A program made the translations under genes and the position numbers. Under the pieces are notes generated by a model. That model was not told the origin of the DNA. It ran no database searches and saw only the letters and a program-made list of their open reading frames with translations. 36,700 bases of DNA from Clostridia bacterium BRH_c25 (lineage in GTDB: Bacteria; Bacillota_A; Clostridia; Lutisporales; Lutisporaceae), in contig LOES01000225.1 of NCBI GenBank assembly GCA_001515955.1, positions 1 through 36,700 on the forward strand, read 5' to 3'. This document shows positions 14,256 to 21,400 of this stretch, one piece after another. Position 1 is the first letter of the stretch. Each line of letters starts with the position of its first letter.

Positions 14256-15458
14256 TTGAAAAGCATCAGAGAAAAGATGGATCCGAAATTCGCAGTTTTA
14301 AAAGGGGGGCTATTTGACAATTTTAAACGGTTGGAAGATAGAGGAGTACTGCTTATGGGCTGGGCTGACCCATTTACTCCTGACCCGGCTATTCCTGAAC
14401 ATATAAAAGAAGCAACAGTCAAAGCAATTATGGAGGGTAACTCTCACTATACTCTTCCTACGGGAGATTTTGCACTGAGAGAAGCCATAGCAAAAAAACT
14501 CAGCGATTATAACGGACTAAAGGTTAACCCCCATAAGGAGATCATAGTTACTCCAGGCTCAGATACAGGACTCTATTATGCAATGAGGCCCTTTATAGAC
14601 CCTAAGAAAAATGATGAGGTGCTTATTCCCGATCCAAGCTATCCAAGTAATTTCAAGAATGTTGAATTGATGGGGGGGATACCTGTCAGAGTACCTTTGA
14701 AAGAAGAGAAGGGCTATCAGCTGGAGGTAGAGGAATTCAGTAAAAGGACAACTGAAAACACCAAGATGATTCTTTTGACCAACCCGAACAATCCTACTAC
14801 TACCGTATTGGACAGAAAGTGCTTGGAGGAGCTTGCTGCATTTGCTGTAGAGAAGGATTTGGTAGTAGTTGTAGATCATGCCTTCGAAGACATCATATAT
14901 GATGACAGGGAATTTGTTACAATAGCGTCCCTGGAAGGCATGTGGGAAAGAACGGTAACTGTTTTCTCCATATCAAAGGGAATGGGCTTAAGCGGATATA
15001 GAATAGGCTATAATGTGGCCTGTGAAGAAGCTATGGATGTATTCTATGGCGGTGCTGTCAACATTCTGGGCGCAGCCAATACAGCAGCTACAGCAGGAGC
15101 AATAGCCGGATTTGAAGATTATTCTTTCATTGATGAATATAAGAAAATCTATGACAGAAGAAGAAAGAAAGCCTTTGAAGTGTTCAATTCCATTCCGGGT
15201 GTCAGCTGCCTGATGCCGGAATCAGGTTTCTTGGCATGGGTCAATATTTCCAGGCTGGGATCATCAAGTGAGCTTGCCGGGTACCTGGCAGAAGACGCAA
15301 TGGTAGGTGTTAATCCGGGTAACGAATATGGTGAAAGAGGGGAGGGCTTTTTCAGGATAGTATTAGGTACCTTTAAGGAAGACGGGAAATTTCTGCATGC
15401 ATTGGACAGGATAAAGGCTTCACTTACCAAGCTTGCGATGGAAAAAGGGATCAAATAA
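14256..15458 (+). CDS. class I/II aminotransferase (PLP)
   Basis: This 400-residue fold-type I aminotransferase resembles the aspartate/LL-diaminopimelate/aromatic group. Visible blocks are the N-terminal GWADPFTPDP, then HYTLPTGDFALREAIA, TPGSDTGLYYAMRPF (PLP phosphate cup), LTNPNNPTTTV (Asn for the pyridine ring), VVDHAFEDI (Asp and Tyr/His region) and SISKGMGLSGYRIGY (Schiff-base Lys). The carboxyl-binding arginine is in FFRIVLGTF. The start is TTG at 14256, with GAAGGAGGA seven bases before it. A 173-bp AT-rich gap precedes it, so it may have its own promoter. It would supply 2-oxo acids to the upstream oxidoreductase. The amino-acid preference is not determinable. Confidence 0.87.
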   Translation: MKSIREKMDPKFAVLKGGLFDNFKRLEDRGVLLMGWADPFTPDPAIPEHIKEATVKAIMEGNSHYTLPTGDFALREAIAKKLSDYNGLKVNPHKEIIVTPGSDTGLYYAMRPFIDPKKNDEVLIPDPSYPSNFKNVELMGGIPVRVPLKEEKGYQLEVEEFSKRTTENTKMILLTNPNNPTTTVLDRKCLEELAAFAVEKDLVVVVDHAFEDIIYDDREFVTIASLEGMWERTVTVFSISKGMGLSGYRIGYNVACEEAMDVFYGGAVNILGAANTAATAGAIAGFEDYSFIDEYKKIYDRRRKKAFEVFNSIPGVSCLMPESGFLAWVNISRLGSSSELAGYLAEDAMVGVNPGNEYGERGEGFFRIVLGTFKEDGKFLHALDRIKASLTKLAMEKGIK

Positions 15459-15477
15459 TTTTTTAAGGAGGATCAGT

Positions 15478-16944
15478 ATGAAACAAAGAATCGAGTTTTT
15501 TGGCGGATACAAAATGGCACTAATACCGATGATAGTTTTTGCAATCTTCTGTGTATTGTTCTTCGTAGTGTTTAAGGTGTTTGAGATGGAAGCACTGGCC
15601 TTAGGCGGAGTAATAGGACTTGTCCTAGGTGCGTTTCTCAGCAAGGATTGGAAGAAATATTGGGAGGCAGTTGTTGAAGGCGTAGCAATGCCTATGAATG
15701 GCGTCCTTATTATGATACTGTTTGTTGTTGGTATATTTTCCGCACTTATGGCCAAGGGCGGTGTTGCACAAGGCTTTGTCTGGCTGGGAAGTGCAGTAGG
15801 CTTGCACGGTGGAATGTTCACAGCCTTCACATTCCTGGCAACATGCATAATGGCTACGGCAACAGGTACATCAATAGGTACTTTGTTCTCTGCGTTTCCT
15901 ATTCTCTATCCTTCAGGGATATTGCTCGGTGCAAATCCGGTAATGCTTGCCGGGGCAATACTAAGCGGTGCAATATTCGGAGATAACCTGGCTCCAATAT
16001 CGGATACAACAATAGCATCAGCATCTACTCAAAGTTATACCAATAAAGAAGGATCCGCTGATATAGGCGGTGTTGTGGCAACAAGATTCAAATTCTCAAT
16101 AATAGCGGCAGCTATAGCATTTGTACTCTACCTGGTATTGGGCGGCGGTGGAACTGTTGGCCAAGGGGGAGCGGAAATTCTTGCAAAGTATACAAATCCA
16201 AAAGGTCTTATAATGTTAATACCCGTTGTTGTTCTTCTTACTATAGCAATTAAAACAAGAGAAATCTTCACAGCAATCGTATGGGGTACCATTACCGGCA
16301 CAATAGTTGCTCTTGTATTTGGAATTATCACACCCAAGGACATATTCTTCATAGAGAACGGAACATTGACAGGCTTCCTATATGGAGGAATAAAGAACAT
16401 GGTAGGAATAGTAATGTTCTGTATTACACTGTTCGGTATAATTGGTGTGTTGAATGCCAGTGGAACTATGGACAATATTATTCAGGCAATAGTAAACAGC
16501 AATCTGGCCAAGACACCTCGGGGAACAGAGATTGCAATCGCATTGGGGATCATGTCCTCCTGCTTGTTCCTGGGTGCAGCAAGCGGTCCTGCTATAATAA
16601 TGTTCGGACCTATTGCAAATGAAATAGGTAAATCACAGAAGCTTCACCCATATAGAAGAGCCAACCTGATAGACGGCTTTGCAAATACTCTCCCTACAGT
16701 AATTCCCGTTATAAGTGCATTCGTATTTATAGTGCTTATCGTTGTACAGGGATTGCAGGCTGAGTACTCCTTTATACAGGCCATAAATCCCATTAGCCTG
16801 GCTGCTGCTTCCTTCCATCCCTTAGCATTGTTTGCAGTATTGTCATACTCAGTATTTACCGGCTGGGGAAGAGACTATGAAGGACCTAAGGGTGAGCCTG
16901 TAAAGTCATTGCCTGCCAAAAATGTTAAAGAGGCAGCAATGTAG
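15478..16944 (+). CDS. NhaC-family Na+/H+ (or substrate/H+) antiporter
   Basis: This 488-residue membrane protein has about 11-12 helices and the NhaC signature: TATGTSIGTLFSAFPILYPSG, GAILSGAIFGDNLAPISDTTIASA (with the conserved Gly-Asp-Asn and Ser-Asp-Thr), and a second-repeat copy at LFLGAASGPAIIMFGPIANEIG. Members exchange Na+ for H+, or swap related metabolites such as malate and lactate. ATG at 15478 follows AAGGAGGATC; the frame upstream overlaps the aminotransferase and has no ribosome binding site. A strong terminator follows. Being the last gene of the cluster, it may carry an amino acid or organic acid rather than act in pH control (inference). Confidence 0.88.
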   Translation: MKQRIEFFGGYKMALIPMIVFAIFCVLFFVVFKVFEMEALALGGVIGLVLGAFLSKDWKKYWEAVVEGVAMPMNGVLIMILFVVGIFSALMAKGGVAQGFVWLGSAVGLHGGMFTAFTFLATCIMATATGTSIGTLFSAFPILYPSGILLGANPVMLAGAILSGAIFGDNLAPISDTTIASASTQSYTNKEGSADIGGVVATRFKFSIIAAAIAFVLYLVLGGGGTVGQGGAEILAKYTNPKGLIMLIPVVVLLTIAIKTREIFTAIVWGTITGTIVALVFGIITPKDIFFIENGTLTGFLYGGIKNMVGIVMFCITLFGIIGVLNASGTMDNIIQAIVNSNLAKTPRGTEIAIALGIMSSCLFLGAASGPAIIMFGPIANEIGKSQKLHPYRRANLIDGFANTLPTVIPVISAFVFIVLIVVQGLQAEYSFIQAINPISLAAASFHPLALFAVLSYSVFTGWGRDYEGPKGEPVKSLPAKNVKEAAM

Positions 16945-16986
16945 AACCGGCGGACATATTGTATTTTTCATATAAGAAATAAGATA

Positions 16987-17030
16987 AAATGCCGTGATTA
17001 AATGTGGAAGCACATTTTTTCACGGCATTT
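16987..17030 (+). terminator. rho-independent terminator at the end of the metabolic cluster
   Basis: An 11-bp perfect stem joins AAATGCCGTGA (16987-16997) with TCACGGCATTT (17020-17030). Its loop contains a second hairpin (AATGTG, GAAG, CACATT at 17001-17016). TTTTTA runs on from the stem. It separates the NhaC gene from the reductase operon. Confidence 0.9.
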
Positions 17031-17082
17031 TTATTAAAGGTCTTTCACTGAATCTATCCGGAGCGGTGTCTGCAAAATAGTG

Positions 17083-17111
17083 TTGACTTGACGGAGGATA
17101 GTTTATATTAT
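17083..17111 (+). promoter_or_regulatory. sigma-A promoter of the reductase/regulator operon
   Basis: TTGACT at 17083-17088 and TATTAT at 17106-17111 are 17 bases apart, each matching five of six consensus bases. Transcription would start near 17118, about 40 bases before the TTG start at 17156. Confidence 0.65.
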
Positions 17112-17155
17112 TGACTTAAGGGTTATCTGTTCAGATTAACAAATGAGGTGATACA

Positions 17156-18106
17156 TTGAAAAAGAAAGTTTTGGGAAATACCGGCATTGAAGTCACAGAA
17201 TTATGCTTCGGAGCATTGCCCATGGGACCCCTTCAAAAGAACCTTTCTGTTGAAGAGTCTGCAGAAATCATAGCTTATGCCCTGGATTGCGGAATCAATT
17301 TCATAGATACTGCACAAGTGTACAGAACCTATCCGCCCATTAAAGCAGCTATGGAAAAAACAAAGCTCAGACCGGTAATAGCTACAAAATCAACAGCAGT
17401 GACTTATGAAGAAATGGAAAAAGCTATAATCGAAGCTTTAGCTGACTTGGGTATAGCTTATATTGACATTTTTCATATCCATGCTGCAAGGGCTGATGCT
17501 GAGGTTTTTGATATACGGAAGGGAGCCTTGCAGTGCCTGGTGGACTACAAAAGCAAAGGAACCATAAAGGCAATCGGTATATCTACACATGGTGTAAAGG
17601 CAGTAGAAGCTGCAGCAGCAAGACAAGAGATAGATATTGTCTTTCCGCTGATCAATAAAATAGGACGCGGCATTACGGGAGGATCATTGGAGGATATGCA
17701 CAAGGCAATATCCCTCTGTGAGCGGAATGGAAAGGGCATATACTTGATGAAGGTATTGGGCGGCGGTACCCTGATAGATGATTATATTGACAGCATGGAA
17801 TTTGCCAGGAGTCTGGATTATTGCAACTCCATAGCTGTTGGGATGGTCAGCAGGGAAGAGGTTTTATACAATGTTAAGTACTTTAATGGTGAAAAAGATT
17901 TAGAGGATATCATAAAAATCAAAAATAAGAAAAACATAAGAGTTTTTCAGGGAATATGCATCAGCTGCGGTAAATGCATAGAGACGTGTCACAGTGATGC
18001 TGCCGGCTTCGATACTACCGGTAAGGCATACATCGATCAGTCAAAATGTATACAATGCGGATATTGTATTGCTTCATGCCCGTCATTCAGTATCCGGGTA
18101 GTATAA
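17156..18106 (+). CDS. aldo/keto reductase fused to a 2[4Fe-4S] ferredoxin domain
   Basis: This 316-residue protein joins an aldo/keto reductase barrel (about residues 1-255) to a C-terminal bacterial ferredoxin domain. The catalytic tetrad is present: D51, Y56 (DTAQVY), K78 (ATKST) and H109 (FHIH). The two clusters are CISCGKCIETC and CIQCGYCIASCP. The barrel probably binds NAD(P)H while the clusters could exchange electrons with ferredoxin. A TTG start follows GAGGTG. The stop is two bases from the start of the sigma54 activator gene, so the two proteins are made together. The carbonyl substrate is unknown; an indole- or aryl-keto acid is a plausible guess given the tryptophanase downstream. 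Confidence 0.88.
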   Translation: MKKKVLGNTGIEVTELCFGALPMGPLQKNLSVEESAEIIAYALDCGINFIDTAQVYRTYPPIKAAMEKTKLRPVIATKSTAVTYEEMEKAIIEALADLGIAYIDIFHIHAARADAEVFDIRKGALQCLVDYKSKGTIKAIGISTHGVKAVEAAAARQEIDIVFPLINKIGRGITGGSLEDMHKAISLCERNGKGIYLMKVLGGGTLIDDYIDSMEFARSLDYCNSIAVGMVSREEVLYNVKYFNGEKDLEDIIKIKNKKNIRVFQGICISCGKCIETCHSDAAGFDTTGKAYIDQSKCIQCGYCIASCPSFSIRVV

Positions 18107-18108
18107 CT

Positions 18109-19476
18109 ATGAGTAAACTTAAAGAAATCATATCCAAGGTTGAATTAATACTGGATCACATATATGAGGGAGTGGTCATTGCGGACCACGAGTGCAGAGT
18201 AATATATGTAAATGACGCCAATGAGAAGATCACCGGTTTTGATAACAAGCATATACTGGGGAAGTATGTAACTGACGTTGTTCCCATGTCTTCACTGGTA
18301 GAAGTAATAAAAACCGGCAAAGAAAAGCTCAGAGTAAAAACCTGGTTAGGCAACAAATATGTTATTTCAAACATAGTGCCTATCTTTGACGGGACAGAGC
18401 TCATCGGATGCATATCGGTTTTTATGGATATTACGCAGATTGATGCATTAAGTAATAAGCTAAAACAGGCGGAGGCACAGATCAATCACCTTTCAAAGCA
18501 GCTCTACGGATTTTTAGGGAATGAGGAATTCATAACAGGAAAAAGCCCACTAATGCAAAAAGTGTTTTACATTGCTCAAAAAGCCTCAGCAATTAATTCA
18601 AGTGTACTTATAACGGGTGAAAGCGGAACAGGCAAGGAGGTACTGGCCAGATTTATTCATAACAGCGGCTTTGGAAGTCAAAAGCCCTTCGTTGCAGTAA
18701 ATTGCGGGGCTATACCGGAGGCACTTTTAGAGAGTGAGTTGTTCGGCTATGAGCCAGGGGCCTTTACAGGGGCCAGCAGCCATGGAAAGGCAGGATTATT
18801 CGAGCAGGCCAAAGGAGGGACTATATTTTTGGATGAAATAGGAGATCTTCCTCTGGCTCTGCAGGTAAAGTTTCTTAGAGTCCTTCAGGATAAGGCGATA
18901 CACCGCCTTGGTGGAAGCGGCAGGGTGAATCTGGAGGTCAGGGTTATTGCCGCCACCAACCGGCCTTTAGAGAAAATGGTAGCGGAAAAGGTATTCCGGG
19001 AAGACCTGTATTACCGCCTTAATGTAATACAGATCAATATTCCGCCTCTTCGGGAGAGAAAAGAAGATATACATTTGTATATTAAGTTTCTTCTTGAAAA
19101 ATTATCAAGGGCTATGGATGTGAAGTGCCCCAAAATTGCTCCCGAAGCCATCAAGCTTCTTCTGAAATATGATTACCCGGGGAATATCCGTGAGCTCGGC
19201 AATATATTGGAGAAATGCCTGGTTATGGATGAGAATGGAGTAATAGACACTGATGACCTCCCTGACTTCTTAAATATATATATTAAAAAATACGGCTTAT
19301 ATATGCATGAAGAAGAATGGCCAACCTTCAAACAGATGGAAAAAATGCTCCTTGAAAGAACTTTGTCTGCATATCCCAAAAAAAGCAAGGCTGCAGAGAT
19401 TTTAGGAATATCAAGGGCAACCTTATATAGAAAAATGGAGGAGTGCGGCATAGGGAAACCAACCGGTCTCAAATAA
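18109..19476 (+). CDS. PAS-domain sigma54-dependent transcriptional activator
   Basis: This 455-residue enhancer-binding protein has three parts. There is a PAS sensor (about 10-118, starting HIYEGVVIADHECRVIYVND) and a short coiled coil (about 125-145). The AAA+ domain follows, with Walker A GESGTGKE, the sigma54-contacting GAFTGA loop and Walker B GGTIFLDEIG. A Fis-type helix-turn-helix (KAAEILGISRATLYRKMEE) ends the protein. There is no receiver domain, so the signal is probably a small molecule or redox state sensed by PAS. ATG at 18109 is used; a longer frame from 18046 lies inside the reductase. It is transcribed towards tryptophanase, whose promoter has the matching sigma54 element. 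Confidence 0.92.
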   Translation: MSKLKEIISKVELILDHIYEGVVIADHECRVIYVNDANEKITGFDNKHILGKYVTDVVPMSSLVEVIKTGKEKLRVKTWLGNKYVISNIVPIFDGTELIGCISVFMDITQIDALSNKLKQAEAQINHLSKQLYGFLGNEEFITGKSPLMQKVFYIAQKASAINSSVLITGESGTGKEVLARFIHNSGFGSQKPFVAVNCGAIPEALLESELFGYEPGAFTGASSHGKAGLFEQAKGGTIFLDEIGDLPLALQVKFLRVLQDKAIHRLGGSGRVNLEVRVIAATNRPLEKMVAEKVFREDLYYRLNVIQINIPPLRERKEDIHLYIKFLLEKLSRAMDVKCPKIAPEAIKLLLKYDYPGNIRELGNILEKCLVMDENGVIDTDDLPDFLNIYIKKYGLYMHEEEWPTFKQMEKMLLERTLSAYPKKSKAAEILGISRATLYRKMEECGIGKPTGLK

Positions 19477-19547
19477 ATACATTATCTGTGATCCGTTATT
19501 GGCAAGCAGTCCTTATATACTAATAAAGCAATTATATACAGGGCAAT

Positions 19548-19602
19548 ACTGTCTCACAATAATACACATAATTATATACACTATCTCATAATAATACATA
19601 TA
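19548..19602 (+). promoter_or_regulatory. paired direct repeat, likely upstream activator sites for the sigma54 regulator
   Basis: A 23-base segment at 19548-19570 (starting ACTGTCTCACAATAATACAC) recurs at 19580-19602 with only three differences. The repeats are 32 bases apart, close to three helical turns, so both would face the same side of the DNA. ATTATATACA also recurs at 19531-19540 and 19571-19580. They lie about 125-180 bp upstream of the sigma54 promoter, the usual place for enhancer sites. Confidence 0.6.
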
Positions 19603-19724
19603 TTTTTAGGGAAACTGATTTAGACACTTAAATAAAGCGCCTTTCTAAAAACTGGGAGGGTAACTTGCCAGGGAAAATCAGGCTTCCCGGGAATATGCAA
19701 ATATTTTCTCCTCCAATATAAAAT

Positions 19725-19741
19725 TTGGCATATAAGTTGCA
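19725..19741 (+). promoter_or_regulatory. sigma54 (-24/-12) promoter of the tryptophanase gene
   Basis: TTGGCATATAAGTTGCA contains the invariant GG (19727-19728) and GC (19739-19740) separated by exactly ten bases. The flanking TTGGCA and TTGCA fit the consensus. Transcription would begin near 19752, about 38 bases before the ATG at 19790. Confidence 0.85.
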
Positions 19742-19789
19742 ATGTATTGGTACTATATGTTTAATAAATTTTATAGAGGAGGAATTGCT

Positions 19790-21172
19790 ATGTATAAAGC
19801 TGTAGCTGAGCCTTTCAGGATTAAAATGGTGGAACCCATAAAGATGATCAGCAGGGAAGAGAGAGAAAAGGTGTTGGTAGAGGCAGGTTATAATCCTTTT
19901 GCGCTAAGGGCCGAGGACGTATATATCGATCTTTTGACAGACAGCGGCACCGGGGCAATGAGCGATAATCAGTGGTCCGGCATGATGCTTGGAGATGAAT
20001 CCTATGCAGGCAGCAGAAACTACTATAATCTTATGGAAGCTGTAAGGGATATCATCGGCTATCCATATTGCGTACCGGCTCATCAAGGCAGGGGTGCGGA
20101 AAAAGTATTGTTCGCAAACCTTATAAAGAAAAAGGGTCAATATGTCCTTGGGAACATGCATTTTGACACAACAATGGCCCATATTGAGCTGAACCATGGA
20201 AGACCTTTGAATTTTGTTACCGATAAAGCCTTCAACACAACAGAAGCCTATGACTGGAAAGGAAATTTCGACCTTGAAAAGTTGGAGGCTTTTGTAAAGA
20301 GTCATGACAAGGAAGACATAGCATTTATTCTCATCACGGTTACCTGCAACAGCAGCGGAGGCCAGCCCGTATCCATGGAAAACATAAAGGGAGTCCGTGC
20401 TATTGCTGATAAGTATGGTATAAGGCTGTTCATAGACGCTGCAAGATTTGCAGAGAACGCTTATTTCATAAAGAAGAGGGAAAAGGGCTATCAAGACAAG
20501 AGCATTGTTGAAATAGTCCGTGAAATGTTCTCCTATGCGGAAGGCTTTACAATGAGCGCAAAAAAGGATGCCATAGTCAATATGGGCGGACTTATAGGCG
20601 TAAAGGAAGATGAAGAGCTGTTTACCGCAGTAAAGACTACATTAATCCCATACGAGGGCTTCGTATCATACGGAGGCCTTGCAGGGAGAGATATGGAAGC
20701 TCTGGCAAGAGGACTCAGGGAAGGAGTAAATGAAGATTACCTGCACTATAGGATATCCCAGGTAGAATATCTTGGCAGAAGGCTGATGGATGGCGGTGTT
20801 CCAATCCAGTCTCCCACAGGGGGCCATGCGGTTTTTGTAGATGCAAAGAAGATGCTGCCTCATATACCCTTCAATCAATTTCCCGCCCAGGTACTTGCCA
20901 ATGCACTGTATATAGAAGCAGGGGTAAGAGCAGTTGAGATCGGCTCCTTCCTCCTTGGAAGAGACGGGGAGACAGGGGAACAGCTGGAATCACCTCTTGA
21001 GCTTATGAGGCTTACAATACCAAGAAGAGTATATACAAACAGCCATATGGACTTTGTTGCCGATGCGCTGATAGCCTTAAAAGACAAGGTCAGCACATTA
21101 AAAGGGTTGGAATTTGAATATGAGCCTAAAGTTCTGAGGCACTTTACCGCAAGACTGAAGCCCATGAAATAG
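19790..21172 (+). CDS. tnaA: tryptophanase (tryptophan indole-lyase)
   Basis: This 460-residue PLP lyase belongs to the tryptophanase/tyrosine phenol-lyase family and would split tryptophan into indole, pyruvate and ammonia. General family blocks are [25 protein letters not shown] and MSAKKD (Schiff-base K259). Three positions point to tryptophanase rather than tyrosine phenol-lyase. D126 in HFDTT falls where the phenol-lyase has Thr. I384 in VEIGSFLLG falls where it has its phenol-binding Arg. H451 in VLRHFTARL matches the tryptophanase specificity His. GAGGAGGA precedes ATG 19790; the frame upstream from 19742 overlaps the sigma54 promoter. A strong terminator follows. Pyruvate could feed the oxidoreductase/acyl-CoA synthetase pair. 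Confidence 0.9.
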   Translation: MYKAVAEPFRIKMVEPIKMISREEREKVLVEAGYNPFALRAEDVYIDLLTDSGTGAMSDNQWSGMMLGDESYAGSRNYYNLMEAVRDIIGYPYCVPAHQGRGAEKVLFANLIKKKGQYVLGNMHFDTTMAHIELNHGRPLNFVTDKAFNTTEAYDWKGNFDLEKLEAFVKSHDKEDIAFILITVTCNSSGGQPVSMENIKGVRAIADKYGIRLFIDAARFAENAYFIKKREKGYQDKSIVEIVREMFSYAEGFTMSAKKDAIVNMGGLIGVKEDEELFTAVKTTLIPYEGFVSYGGLAGRDMEALARGLREGVNEDYLHYRISQVEYLGRRLMDGGVPIQSPTGGHAVFVDAKKMLPHIPFNQFPAQVLANALYIEAGVRAVEIGSFLLGRDGETGEQLESPLELMRLTIPRRVYTNSHMDFVADALIALKDKVSTLKGLEFEYEPKVLRHFTARLKPMK

Positions 21173-21186
21173 TATAAAGAAGAGAT

Positions 21187-21211
21187 AAGGACTGATAATC
21201 TATCAGTCCTT
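21187..21211 (+). terminator. terminator of the tryptophanase gene
   Basis: An 11-bp perfect stem (AAGGACTGATA at 21187-21197 with 21201-21211) closes a three-base loop and is followed by ATTTATATA. It starts 15 bases after the stop codon. Confidence 0.88.
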
Positions 21212-21297
21212 ATTTATATAGTACCTGCAATACGGTTAACCTAAGCTTGTAAAGTCGCAGGATTTATATTATTATGAAGAAAACCATTGCATAAGCA

Positions 21298-21355
21298 GGT
21301 CCCTCCCAGTTAAAGAACTGTCTGTCGGCGGTTAGCATTGCTGAACGAATGGACT
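21298..21355 (+). ncRNA. candidate three-way-junction RNA, copy 2 (unnamed)
   Basis: P1 is GGUCC (21298-21302) with GGACU (21351-21355). P2 is CAGUU (21307-21311) with AACUG (21316-21320). P3 is UUAGC (21332-21336) with GCUGA (21340-21344). P1, the CGAAUGGACUA 3' edge and the CUGUC-GGCG junction match copy 1 at 5443-5496, while P2 and P3 changed in both strands. It is the 5' leader of the PEP-synthase-like gene, ending 46 bases before its ATG. Confidence 0.5.
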
Positions 21356-21400
21356 ACTTAATGTATACTATAATAAATCAAAGCCAGGAGGCGGATTTCA

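Noticed and set aside
19790..21172. Tyrosine phenol-lyase instead of tryptophanase
   Set aside because: The phenol-lyase Arg position is Ile384 in a VEIGSFLLG context, the substrate-site Thr is Asp126, and His451 matches the tryptophanase specificity His.
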